NCBI RefSeq assembly: GCF_023544865.1
Contig: NZ_JAMJFX010000001.1
Coordinates: 248,001 to 312,000 of the forward strand
Direction of reading: 5' to 3'
Source: Phaeovulum molybdatiresistens
GTDB taxonomy: Bacteria; Pseudomonadota; Alphaproteobacteria; Rhodobacterales; Rhodobacteraceae
DNA length: 64,000 bases
Part shown: positions 35,125 through 43,311 of the stretch, piece after piece
Numbering within the stretch: position 1 is the stretch's first letter
Layout of the letters: each line of letters begins with the position of its first letter
Program-made: the position numbers and the translations under genes
The notes under the pieces: generated by a model
Told to the model about the DNA's origin: nothing
Seen by the model: only the letters and a program-made list of their open reading frames with translations
Database searches by the model: none

Positions 35125-36138
35125 ATGGAACTTGTCCAATCGCTCAATGCGACGCTGACGAATGCCCTGGGGCCGATGGGCCCGCTGATCGCGCTGGGGG
35201 GCGTGGGTCTGCTGATGGTGCTGGCGACCCTGCCCGCGCTGCTGAAGAAGCGCGCCGACCCCTTTGACCGGCTGCGCGAAGGGCGCAAGGGGCCGGGCGG
35301 GGCCGCGGCGCTGCGCGGGCGCGACAAGGCGGGCAAGACCACCAAGGCAAGCCTGCGCCTGGGCGGCGGTTCGGACAAGCTGGACAAATATGCCAACTTC
35401 CTGGAACCCAAGACCGAACAAGAGATGTCGGCCGCCCGCATGCGGATGACGCGCGCCGGCTATCGCAGCGCCAGCGCCGTGCGGACCTTTCACGCCATTC
35501 AGTTCGGGCTTGGGCTTGGGATGCTGACGCTGGGCGGGGTCTATGCCTTCGTGATGAACGCCAGTGGCTCGCTCAGCCAGACCGAGGCGATCCTGTGGGT
35601 GCTGATCCCGGGTGTTGCGGGCTATTACGGCCCGCGGCGCTGGGTCGATCAGCGCATCGCCGCGCGCACCGCCGAAATCCAGAACGGCTTTCCCGACGCG
35701 CTGGACATGCTTCTGGTCTGCGTCGAGGCGGGGCAATCGCTGGATCAGGGGATCTTGCGGGTGGCCAGGGAACTGCGCACATCCTACCCCGTGATGGCCG
35801 AGGAATTCGAAACCGTCAGCCAGGAAATCAAGGCCGGCAAGGACAAGGCACAGGTGCTGCGCGCTTTTGGCGAACGGTCCGGCGTGCCGGATGTGGCCTC
35901 TTTCGTGACCGTGATGATCCAGTCGCAGACCTTCGGTACCTCTATCGCCGAGGCACTGCGGCTTTACGCCGCCGACATGCGCGACAAGCGGATCATGCGC
36001 GCCGAAGAGGCCGCCAACAAGATCCCCACCAAGATGACGCTGGGCACGATGATGTTCACGGTGCCGCCGCTTCTGATCATCCTTGTCGGCCCCTCGGTGC
36101 ATGATATGATGGAAAACTTCAAATCCATGAGCTTCTAG
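35125..36138 (+). CDS. tadC: Tad inner-membrane platform protein TadC
   Basis: Second T2SSF-domain platform protein, thought to pair with TadB under the secretin. The 337 residues show an N-terminal helix, a basic Lys/Arg-rich cytoplasmic stretch, and 'NGFPDALDMLLVCVEAGQSL' opening the T2SSF domain. 'SVRDVASFVTVMIQSQTFGTS'-like helices follow, and 'MMFTVPPLLIILVGPSV' is near the end. GAGGAGGCGGG precedes the ATG. The stop is 6 nt before the first TPR lipoprotein gene. Confidence 0.93.
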   Translation: MELVQSLNATLTNALGPMGPLIALGGVGLLMVLATLPALLKKRADPFDRLREGRKGPGGAAALRGRDKAGKTTKASLRLGGGSDKLDKYANFLEPKTEQEMSAARMRMTRAGYRSASAVRTFHAIQFGLGLGMLTLGGVYAFVMNASGSLSQTEAILWVLIPGVAGYYGPRRWVDQRIAARTAEIQNGFPDALDMLLVCVEAGQSLDQGILRVARELRTSYPVMAEEFETVSQEIKAGKDKAQVLRAFGERSGVPDVASFVTVMIQSQTFGTSIAEALRLYAADMRDKRIMRAEEAANKIPTKMTLGTMMFTVPPLLIILVGPSVHDMMENFKSMSF

Positions 36139-36144
36139 ACCTTC

Positions 36145-36711
36145 ATGCCCCCTCTGCGCACCGGCCGCACCCTGGCCGCCCTGTTCGTGTTGCTGGCCGC
36201 CTGTTCCCCGGGCGGCCTTTCGCCGCAAGATGGCAGCCCCTATGCCCCTGGCACCGCCGCCCGGGGCGAGGCGGTGGATGGGCTGACCGTCGGTCACCGG
36301 CTGATGGCCGCGGGCGAATATGAACTGGCGCTGAAGGCCTATTACCGCGCTGCCGCCAAGCAGGGGGCGAATGTCGACGTTCTGTCCGCGGTGGGGTCGG
36401 CCAACCTGCATCTGGGCCGGCTGGGCCAGGCCGAACAGCTGCTGCGCCGCGCGATCGAACAGGATCGCAACTTTGTGCCCGCCTGGAACAACCTTGGCGT
36501 CGTGCTGATGGAAAAGGGCGAGGTGGCCGAGGCCGCGAAGGTCTTTGAAACCGCCTATGCGCTGGATAGTGGCCATTCGGACGCGATCCGGGAAAACCTG
36601 CGCCTCGCGCTCGCCAATCGGGGCGATCCGGGCTATGGTGTTCCCGAGGAACGGAACTTCACGCTGGTGCGGCGGGGGGCGGGTGAATACCTTCTTCTGA
36701 CCAAACGCTGA
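36145..36711 (+). CDS. TPR lipoprotein of the Tad locus (TadD-like) 1
   Basis: A 188-residue lipoprotein with a signal peptide ending in 'LLAAC' (Cys20). It then has about three tetratricopeptide repeats, e.g. 'LMAAGEYELALKAYYRAAAK', 'GSANLHLGRLGQAEQLLRRA' and 'NNLGVVLMEKGEVAEAAKVF'. It corresponds in position and type to TadD, a pilotin-like protein that supports secretin assembly. The basic C-terminus ends 'EYLLLTKR'. Confidence 0.88.
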   Translation: MPPLRTGRTLAALFVLLAACSPGGLSPQDGSPYAPGTAARGEAVDGLTVGHRLMAAGEYELALKAYYRAAAKQGANVDVLSAVGSANLHLGRLGQAEQLLRRAIEQDRNFVPAWNNLGVVLMEKGEVAEAAKVFETAYALDSGHSDAIRENLRLALANRGDPGYGVPEERNFTLVRRGAGEYLLLTKR

Positions 36712-36749
36712 ACCCGATCCAGAGGCAACGAGCAAAAGGACGCAGAAAC

Positions 36750-37607
36750 ATGCGCCACCCTGTTTTCTTCATGCTGCTTGCGGGCGGCGTGCTTGCGCTG
36801 GCAGGCTGTCAGAAGAACGATGCCGATGTCGCCCGCGCGATGAAAAGCGTGAACGCGATCGACGAAACGAACCTGTCCGACATCATGCTGACCGTGGGCG
36901 ACCCGAACGAGGCGGTGGCCTATTTCAAGCGCAGCGCGGATGAAAACCCCGACCGGATCGACCTGCGCCGTGGTCTGGCGAAATCGCTGGTGCGTGCTGG
37001 CCGCCCCGCCGAGGCCGCGCGCGTCTGGGCCGAGGTCATCGCGATGCCGGGCAGCGACAACGAAGATCGCGTGCAACTGGCCGATGCCCAGATCCGCGGC
37101 AATGACTGGAAGGGCGCCGAAGCGACGCTGAACCAGATCCCGCCCACGCATGAAACCTATCAGCGCTACCGCCTAGAGGCGATGGTGGCCGATGCCAACA
37201 AGAACTGGGCCAAGGCCGATTCCTTCTATGAAACCGCGGCGGGGCTGACGACGAAACCGGGCGGCGTGCTGAACAACTGGGGCTTTTCCAAACTGACGCG
37301 CGGCGATGCCAAGGGCGCGGAAAAGCTGTTCGCCGAGGCGCTGACGCATGATCCGCGGGTCTTTACGACCAAGAACAACCTGGTTCTGGCCCGCGCGGCG
37401 CAGCGCAAATACGACATGCCGGTGATCGACATGTCCCAGACCGAACGCGCGCAGCTGCTGTACACGGCGGCGCTGTCGGCGATCAAGCAAGGCGATGTGG
37501 CGATCGGCAAGGGCCTGCTGCAAGAGGCGGTCGACACCCATCCGCAGCATTTTGAGGAAGCCGCCCGCGCGCTGGCCGCGCTGGATGCCAACGTGGCCAA
37601 GGGCTAG
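36750..37607 (+). CDS. TPR lipoprotein of the Tad locus (TadD-like) 2
   Basis: A 285-residue lipoprotein: lipobox 'LALAGC' with Cys20, followed by at least four TPR-like repeats. These include 'AYFKRSADENPDRIDLRRGL', 'LVRAGRPAEAARVWAEVIAM' and 'NNWGFSKLTRGDAKGAEKLF'. Its size and order suit TadD better than the preceding gene; the two together may be a duplicated or split pair with different partners. It is 38 nt after the first TPR gene and 6 nt before the prepilin peptidase gene. Confidence 0.88.
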   Translation: MRHPVFFMLLAGGVLALAGCQKNDADVARAMKSVNAIDETNLSDIMLTVGDPNEAVAYFKRSADENPDRIDLRRGLAKSLVRAGRPAEAARVWAEVIAMPGSDNEDRVQLADAQIRGNDWKGAEATLNQIPPTHETYQRYRLEAMVADANKNWAKADSFYETAAGLTTKPGGVLNNWGFSKLTRGDAKGAEKLFAEALTHDPRVFTTKNNLVLARAAQRKYDMPVIDMSQTERAQLLYTAALSAIKQGDVAIGKGLLQEAVDTHPQHFEEAARALAALDANVAKG

Positions 37608-37613
37608 GCGGCG

Positions 37614-38108
37614 ATGCTTGGTCTGGCCCCCGCCACATCGGCGCTGATCCTCCTGATCCTGATCACCCCGATCTGTGCCTGGGTGATCTGGACCGACCTG
37701 AAGTTCATGAAAATCCGCAACAAGGCGGTTCTGGCCCTTCTGGCGGTCTTTGTCCTGGCCGGACCCTTCCTGCTGCCGCCTGACGTCTGGGCCTGGCGCC
37801 TGGCGCATGTGCCGGTGGTTCTGGCCGTCGGCGTTTTCCTGAACATGATCGCGCATTTCGGCATGGGCGATGCGAAATTCGCCGCCGCCGCCGCGCCGTT
37901 CTTCCCGCTTGAGGCGCTGTCAGCGGCCTTCCTGTTGCTGGCGGCCTTCCTGCTGGGCGCCTTCGCCGCCCATCGCCTGTTCCGCGCGATCCCGGCCGTG
38001 CGCGCCGCCGCCCCCGATTGGGTCAGCTGGCAGCGCGCCGATTTCCCGCTGGGCCTGGCGCTGGTGGGAACGCTGTGGACTTGGGTCGCCCTGGGTCTGC
38101 AGGCCTGA
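37614..38108 (+). CDS. cpaA: Prepilin peptidase CpaA/TadV
   Basis: Aspartic membrane peptidase (family A24) that removes the leader of the Flp pilins. The 164-residue protein has five or six membrane helices. The catalytic aspartates are Asp28 in 'WTDLKFMKIRN' and Asp86 in 'HFGMGDAKFAAA', the G-x-G-D motif of the family. It is the short type without an N-methylation domain. Its presence in the same run as the two pilins supports their processing at the Gly-Ala bond. Confidence 0.92.
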   Translation: MLGLAPATSALILLILITPICAWVIWTDLKFMKIRNKAVLALLAVFVLAGPFLLPPDVWAWRLAHVPVVLAVGVFLNMIAHFGMGDAKFAAAAAPFFPLEALSAAFLLLAAFLLGAFAAHRLFRAIPAVRAAAPDWVSWQRADFPLGLALVGTLWTWVALGLQA

Positions 38109-38216
38109 TCCCCATCCCGCCTGGGGCTTTCCCTCATTTTGCCATATTGGCGCGGCAGCTTGCAGCGGGGCTGGCATCAAGCAGGCCGAAACGGCCGGAA
38201 AGAGGGACTGCAGGCA

Positions 38217-39527
38217 ATGAACGTGATGGCAACGAACGTATTGGCGCCGGTGCCGGCCAAATCCCTGCAGGAGGTCGGCCTGACGGTTGTGATGATGCGC
38301 GACATCCTGCTCAAGACGATGTTCCGCACCAATATGGACACGGCCACCGGCCTGTCACGCCTGATCGCGCTGCCGCTGACCCTGACGCAGGAACTGATCG
38401 ACATGTGCCGCGCCCAGCGCCTGGTCGAGGCGACCGGCACGCTGCACGCCAATTCCGGCGGCGAGATGGGCTATCAACTGGCCGATGCGGGCAAGGCCCG
38501 CGCGCTCGATGCGCTGTCGCAATCGGAATATTACGGCGCCATGCCGGTGCCGCTGGCGCAATACCGCGAACAGACGACGCGCCAGTCGATCCGCAACATC
38601 CAGCTGACGCGCGATCAGCTGACCTCGGCCATGGGGCACCTGATCCTGCCGCCGACGCTGCTGGACCAGCTGGGCCCCGCGGTTTCCTCGGGCCGGTCGA
38701 TCCTGATGTATGGCCCGCCCGGCAACGGCAAATCCTCCATCTCGAACGGCATCCGCGATGCGCTGGGGGACAAGATCTACATCCCCCGCGCCGTCGAATA
38801 TGCCGGCCAGGTGATCACCGTCTACGATCCGATCGTGCATTCCGCCGCGACCGAATCGGTGGATGACCCCAACAGCCTGCGCAAATCCGGCAACCGCTTC
38901 GACAACCGCTATGTGCTGTGCGAACGCCCCACCGTGATCACCGGGGGCGAATTGTCGCTCGACATGCTCGACCTGACCTATAATCCCACCGCACGCACCT
39001 ATACCGCGCCGTTGCAGATGAAATCCTCAGGCGGGGTCTTCATCGTCGACGACCTTGGCCGCCAGGCGGAACCGCCGCAAAAGCTCGTCAACCGCTGGAT
39101 CGTGCCGCTGGAGGAAAGCCGCGACATCCTGGCCCTGCAATCGGGCGAAAAGTTCGAGGTGCCTTTCGACACGCTGGTGATCTTTTCCACCAACTTCCAC
39201 CCCAATCAGATCTTCGACAAGGCGGCGCTGCGCCGGATTTTCTTCAAGATCAAGATCGACGGCCCCAGCCAGCAGGATTTCCTGAAGATCTTCGCGCTGG
39301 TGGCGAAGAAAAAGAAAATGCCGCTGAACGAAGCGGCGCTGATCTATCTGCTGAAGACCAAATATCCCACGATCGACAACGTCTATGCAAATTACCAGCC
39401 GGTGTTCCTGATCGACCAGATGATCGCGATATGCGAATTCGAAGGCATCCCTTATCAGATGACCCCCGAACTGATTGACCGCGCCTGGGCCAACATGTTC
39501 GTGCGCGAGGAAGCGATCCAGCACTGA
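38217..39527 (+). CDS. AAA+ ATPase at the end of the Tad locus
   Basis: A 436-residue ATPase of unknown role. Residues 1-140 are a helical, winged-helix-like region with 'LVEATGTLHANSGGEMGYQL'. An AAA+ core follows, with Walker A at 166-173 ('YGPPGNGKSSISNGI'), Walker B at about 274-279 ('GVFIVDDLGRQ', with Asp-Asp instead of Asp-Glu) and sensor 1 'LVIFSTNFHPNQIF'. The C-terminal lid contains 'NEAALIYLLKTKYPTIDNVY'. I chose the start at 38217; an upstream extension is not family-like. It follows cpaA by 108 nt and probably belongs to the Tad locus; a pilus-remodelling role is only a guess. Confidence 0.85.
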   Translation: MNVMATNVLAPVPAKSLQEVGLTVVMMRDILLKTMFRTNMDTATGLSRLIALPLTLTQELIDMCRAQRLVEATGTLHANSGGEMGYQLADAGKARALDALSQSEYYGAMPVPLAQYREQTTRQSIRNIQLTRDQLTSAMGHLILPPTLLDQLGPAVSSGRSILMYGPPGNGKSSISNGIRDALGDKIYIPRAVEYAGQVITVYDPIVHSAATESVDDPNSLRKSGNRFDNRYVLCERPTVITGGELSLDMLDLTYNPTARTYTAPLQMKSSGGVFIVDDLGRQAEPPQKLVNRWIVPLEESRDILALQSGEKFEVPFDTLVIFSTNFHPNQIFDKAALRRIFFKIKIDGPSQQDFLKIFALVAKKKKMPLNEAALIYLLKTKYPTIDNVYANYQPVFLIDQMIAICEFEGIPYQMTPELIDRAWANMFVREEAIQH

Positions 39528-39557
39528 CCGCCGCGCCCGGCGGCCGCGTCGGCATTT

Positions 39558-39637
39558 GAGTATTTGGGCCAAGAAGAAGCGGCGATCGCTTTCCCCTGCC
39601 TGGGCTTCTTCTTGGCAAAAATACTCCCGCCGGAGGC
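39558..39637. repeat. Intergenic repeat copy C (inverted modules)
   Basis: The left arm (39558-39578) begins GAGTATTTGGGCCAAGAAGA. The right arm (39606-39626) reads GAGTATTTTTGCCAAGAAGA on the minus strand and is preceded by GCCTCCGGCGG (39637-39627). The arms can pair over 21 bp with two mismatches around a 27-nt loop. The left module starts 30 nt after the AAA+ ATPase stop. Confidence 0.8.
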
Positions 39638-39693
39638 TTCCACAGGCCGTGCCAGGCCCTTGCGGCAGGCCGGCGCGGGCCTATCTTGGCCCC

Positions 39694-42081
39694 ATGCGCG
39701 CGCTGCCCCCGATCCTGTCTGACTGGTTTGCCTCTCGTGGCTGGGGGCTGCATCCGCATCAGGCGGCGATGCTGGACCGCGCGCGCGATGCGGCGACGCT
39801 GCTGATCGCGCCCACGGGCGGCGGCAAGACGCTGGCGGGGTTTTTGCCCACGCTGGCGGAGTTGGCTGCCAACCCACGACCGGGGTTGCACACGCTTTAC
39901 ATCTCGCCGCTGAAAGCCCTGGCTGCGGACATCCGGCGCAACCTGACCACGCCCCTGGCCGAGATGGGTCTGCCGATCCGGGTTGAGGATCGCACCGGCG
40001 ACACTGGTACCACCCAGCGCCGACGCCAGCGCGCTGACCCGCCGCAGATCCTGCTGACGACGCCGGAAAGCTTGGCGCTATTGCTGTCGTATGAGGACGC
40101 GCCGCGCCTGTTCGCCGGGCTGGCGCGGGTGATCGTGGATGAGATCCACGCCCTTGGTGAAAGCAGACGCGGCGATCAGCTGATGCTGTGTCTGGCGCGG
40201 CTGCAAAGCCTTGCGCCCGGGCTGCGGCGGGTCGGCCTGTCGGCGACAGTCGAAGACCCCGAGGCGCTTGGCCGGTTCCTGGCGCCGGGTGGCTGCACCA
40301 TCCTGCGCGCCGACCCGGGGCCCGCGCCGGATATCGCGATGCTGTCGGGCGCCGCCCCGCCCTGGGCGGGCGGGGGCGGGCGCCATGCCATCGCCGAGGT
40401 GCTGGCGGCGATCCGCGCCCATCGCACCACAGTGATCTTTCACAACACCCGCGCCCAGGCCGAGCTGTTCTTTCACGATCTGTGGATGGCCAATAGCGAT
40501 GGCCTGCCGATCGGCATCCACCACGGCAGCCTCGCGCGCGAGGCGCGCGCGCGGGTCGAGGCGGCAATGGCCGCCGGCAGCCTGCGCGCGGTGGTGGCGA
40601 CCGGATCGCTGGATCTGGGGATCGATTGGGGCGACGTGGATCTGGTGATCCAGATCGGCGCGCCCCGGAACATCAAGCGCCTGGTGCAGCGGATCGGGCG
40701 CGCCAATCACAGCTACAACGCCCCGTCCAAGGCGCGTCTGGTTCCGGCCAACCGCTTCGAGGTTCTGGAATGCATCGCCGCGCTGCAGGCCGTCGCCGAA
40801 GGTGATCTGGATGGCGAACCACGCCCCGCCGGGCCATTGGACGTGCTGTGCCAGCATATCCTGCTGACAGCCTGCGCCGGGCCCTTTGCGGCCGATGCGC
40901 TGTTTTCCGAAGTCCGCCGGGCCTGGCCCTATGCCGCCCTGACCCGCGCCGATTTCGATGCCTGCCTGGAATTCTGCGCCACGGGGGGCTATGCGCTGCG
41001 CGCCTATGACCGGTGGCGGCGGCTGATGCAGCGCGATGGCCGCTGGCAGCTGCGCGATCCGCGCGCGGCGCGCGATCTGCGCATGAACATCGGCACGATC
41101 GTCGATACCGAAACGCTGAAGGTGCGCCTGGCGGGCCGAGGCGCCGCGCTGGGAGAGGTAGAGGAGGCCTTTGCCGCGACCCTGACACCGGGCGACACCT
41201 TCCTGATGGGGGGCCAGATCGTGCGCTATGAGGGCCTGCGCGACATGGTGGTCGAGGTGTCGCGGGCGCCGGGCAGGGTGCCGAAGGTCGCCGTCTTCTC
41301 GGGCACGAAATTCGCCACGTCCACGCAACTGGCCGCGCGCATCCTGCGGCTGATGAACGACCCCGCCGCGTCCCTGCCCGCGCATACGGCCGCCTGGCTG
41401 GCCTTGCAGCGCCAGATCAGCCGCATGCCCGAGGCGGGGCGGATGCTGGTCGAAAGTTTTCCCCATGACGGGCGCGAATATGCCTGTTTCTGGGGCTTTG
41501 CGGGGCGCAATGCGATGCAGACGCTGGGCCTGTTGCTGACCCGCCGGATGGAACAGGCAGGGCTGGCGCCGCTGGGGTTTGTCGCCTCGGATTATGCCAC
41601 GCTGATCTGGGGACTGGGGCCGGTGACGGATGCGGCGGCGCTGCTGGATGGCGATGGCTTGCGCGATGGGCTGGAGGGTTGGCTGGCCGGCAACGCGGTG
41701 ATGAAGCGCACCTTCCGCACGGTGGCCACGATTGCGGGGCTGATGCAACGCAACCTGCCGGGTCAACGCAAGAACGGGCGGCAGGCGACGTTTTCCTCGG
41801 ACATCCTGTATGACACATTGCTGCGCCACGATCCCGGCCATCTGATGCTGCGCATCACCCGGGACGAGGCGATGCGCGGGCTGGTGGATTTTTCGCGTAT
41901 CGAGGACATGCTGGCGCGGACAGAGGGGCGGATCGACACGCTGCGGCTGGATCGGTTGCCGCCACTGGCCGCGCCGCTTTTGCTGGAGGTGGGCAAGGTG
42001 CCGGTCGAGGGCGCGGGACGCGCGCGCCTGATGGCGGCCGAGGCCGAGCGGCTTCTGGCCGAAGCGGGGCTTTCAGGGTAA
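39694..42081 (+). CDS. Ligase-associated DEXH-box DNA helicase (Lhr-like)
   Basis: Superfamily 2 helicase of the Lhr-like group usually encoded with an ATP-dependent DNA ligase, an exonuclease and PdeM in a DNA-repair cluster. The start at 39694 ('MRALPPILSDWFASRGWGLH') gives 795 residues. Motif I is 'APTGGGKTLAG' (39-49), motif II is Asp149-Glu-Ile-His152 in 'VIVDEIHALGE', motif III is 'LSATVE' and motif VI is 'QRIGRANH'. The C-terminal part contains the Lhr winged-helix and core domains ('VEVSRAPGRVPKVAVFSGTK'). The PdeM gene follows at 63 nt. Confidence 0.94.
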   Translation: MRALPPILSDWFASRGWGLHPHQAAMLDRARDAATLLIAPTGGGKTLAGFLPTLAELAANPRPGLHTLYISPLKALAADIRRNLTTPLAEMGLPIRVEDRTGDTGTTQRRRQRADPPQILLTTPESLALLLSYEDAPRLFAGLARVIVDEIHALGESRRGDQLMLCLARLQSLAPGLRRVGLSATVEDPEALGRFLAPGGCTILRADPGPAPDIAMLSGAAPPWAGGGGRHAIAEVLAAIRAHRTTVIFHNTRAQAELFFHDLWMANSDGLPIGIHHGSLAREARARVEAAMAAGSLRAVVATGSLDLGIDWGDVDLVIQIGAPRNIKRLVQRIGRANHSYNAPSKARLVPANRFEVLECIAALQAVAEGDLDGEPRPAGPLDVLCQHILLTACAGPFAADALFSEVRRAWPYAALTRADFDACLEFCATGGYALRAYDRWRRLMQRDGRWQLRDPRAARDLRMNIGTIVDTETLKVRLAGRGAALGEVEEAFAATLTPGDTFLMGGQIVRYEGLRDMVVEVSRAPGRVPKVAVFSGTKFATSTQLAARILRLMNDPAASLPAHTAAWLALQRQISRMPEAGRMLVESFPHDGREYACFWGFAGRNAMQTLGLLLTRRMEQAGLAPLGFVASDYATLIWGLGPVTDAAALLDGDGLRDGLEGWLAGNAVMKRTFRTVATIAGLMQRNLPGQRKNGRQATFSSDILYDTLLRHDPGHLMLRITRDEAMRGLVDFSRIEDMLARTEGRIDTLRLDRLPPLAAPLLLEVGKVPVEGAGRARLMAAEAERLLAEAGLSG

Positions 42082-42088
42082 GCGACGC

Positions 42089-42138
42089 GCGGGGGCTGTC
42101 TGCCCCCGCACCCCCGAGGATATTTGGACAAAGCCGAA
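42089..42138 (+). repeat. Intergenic repeat copy G (GC hairpin plus TATTTGG module)
   Basis: The hairpin GCGGGGGC/GCCCCCGC (42089-42109, loop TGTCT) is followed by GAGGATATTTGGACAAAGCC from 42116. It starts 8 nt after the helicase stop and ends just before the pdeM ATG. It shares the TGTCT loop sequence with copy H at 62 kb, so the hairpin and module travel as one unit. Confidence 0.75.
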
Positions 42139-42144
42139 GGCAGC

Positions 42145-42813
42145 ATGGCGGGATATCGGTTCGACTTTCACGGCGCGGCGCTGGAGGCGCGGGGATCGGG
42201 CGCGCTGTGGTGGGCGGCGCGGCGGGTGCTGGTCGTGTCGGACCTGCATCTGGGCAAATCCGCGCGCATGGCCCGGCGCGGCGGCGCGCTATTGCCCCCC
42301 TATGAGGGGCGCGAGACCCTGCACCGGCTGGAGGCAGAAATTCGGGCGACCGATGCCGCCTGCGTCATCTGCCTTGGCGACAGTTTCGACGATCTGGACG
42401 CCGTAGCCTTGCCCGAAGATGAGGCGGAATGGCTGGCGCGGCTGATGGCGGGGCGGGACTGGATCTGGATCGAGGGAAACCACGACCCTGCGCCCATCGC
42501 ACCGGGCGGGCGGAATGCGGCCGAGCTACGCCTGGATGGGTTGGTGCTGCGCCATATTGCGCGGCCCGATGCGCGGGCCGAGATTTCGGGCCATTACCAC
42601 CCGAAGGCGCGTCTGGCCGGACAAAGCCGGCCGGCATTCCTGCTGGATGGGGCACGGGTGATCCTGCCTGCTTTCGGGGCCTATACCGGGGGGCTGGATG
42701 CCACCGATCCCGCGCTGCAAGACCTGATGGGGGCGACGGCGCGGGCGGTTCTGACCGGGCCTGCGGCGCTGGTGATGCCGTTACCCCGACCGGCGCGCGC
42801 GCGGCGCGGATAG
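42145..42813 (+). CDS. pdeM: Ligase-associated DNA-damage-response phosphoesterase PdeM
   Basis: Calcineurin-like metallophosphoesterase of the ligase-associated repair cluster. The 222 residues carry the full metal-binding set: 'VSDLHLGK' (Asp33, His35), 'CLGDSFDD', 'IEGNHDP' and 'ISGHYHPKA'. The start at 42145 ('MAGYRFDFHGAAL') matches the family; seven upstream codons of open frame come from the repeat element. The physiological substrate is not established. The ligase and exonuclease partners are absent here. Confidence 0.92.
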   Translation: MAGYRFDFHGAALEARGSGALWWAARRVLVVSDLHLGKSARMARRGGALLPPYEGRETLHRLEAEIRATDAACVICLGDSFDDLDAVALPEDEAEWLARLMAGRDWIWIEGNHDPAPIAPGGRNAAELRLDGLVLRHIARPDARAEISGHYHPKARLAGQSRPAFLLDGARVILPAFGAYTGGLDATDPALQDLMGATARAVLTGPAALVMPLPRPARARRG

Positions 42814-42877
42814 GGGCCGCTTTGCCTGTTGCCAGCGCCCCCCGCGCCGGGCCAGACTGCATCCGGGAGGACCCTTG

Positions 42878-43306
42878 ATGACCGACATGCCCCTTGCCGC
42901 GCGCATCCACGACAGCTTTGCCCGGCAGGGCCTGATGCAGACCTTTGGCGCGCGGATCAGCGCGCTGGAACCCGGTCGGTGCGAGATCACCGCGCCGATC
43001 CTGCCGGCCGCCTGCCAGCAGCATGGCGCGGGCCATGCCGGGCTGACCTTTGCCCTGGGCGATACTGCCGCAGGCTATGCCGCCCTGAGCCTGATGCCCG
43101 AGGGGCGCGAGGTGATGACCGCCGAGATCAAGATCAACCTGCTGGCCCCGGCGATCGGCACGCACCTGATCGCGACGGGCCGGGTCGTCAAGGCGGGCAA
43201 ACGGCTGAGCGTGGTCACCGCCGAGGTCGCAGCCGAGGCCGCCGATGGCAGCCGCAAGCTGATCGCCGTCCTGCAGGGAACGATGGTGCCGGTGGACCCT
43301 GCCTGA
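42878..43306 (+). CDS. PaaI family thioesterase (hotdog fold)
   Basis: Predicted acyl-CoA thioesterase of 142 residues. The hotdog-fold signature 'QQHGAGHAGLTFALGDTAAG' contains the His-Gly-Gly-like catalytic loop region, and 'MTAEIKINLLAPAIGTHLIA' is the central strand pair. GGGAGGA lies 8 nt before the ATG at 42878 (a TTG sits immediately upstream in frame). The substrate is unknown. It converges with folD, with 5 nt between the stops. Confidence 0.88.
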   Translation: MTDMPLAARIHDSFARQGLMQTFGARISALEPGRCEITAPILPAACQQHGAGHAGLTFALGDTAAGYAALSLMPEGREVMTAEIKINLLAPAIGTHLIATGRVVKAGKRLSVVTAEVAAEAADGSRKLIAVLQGTMVPVDPA

Positions 43307-43311
43307 GCCGG

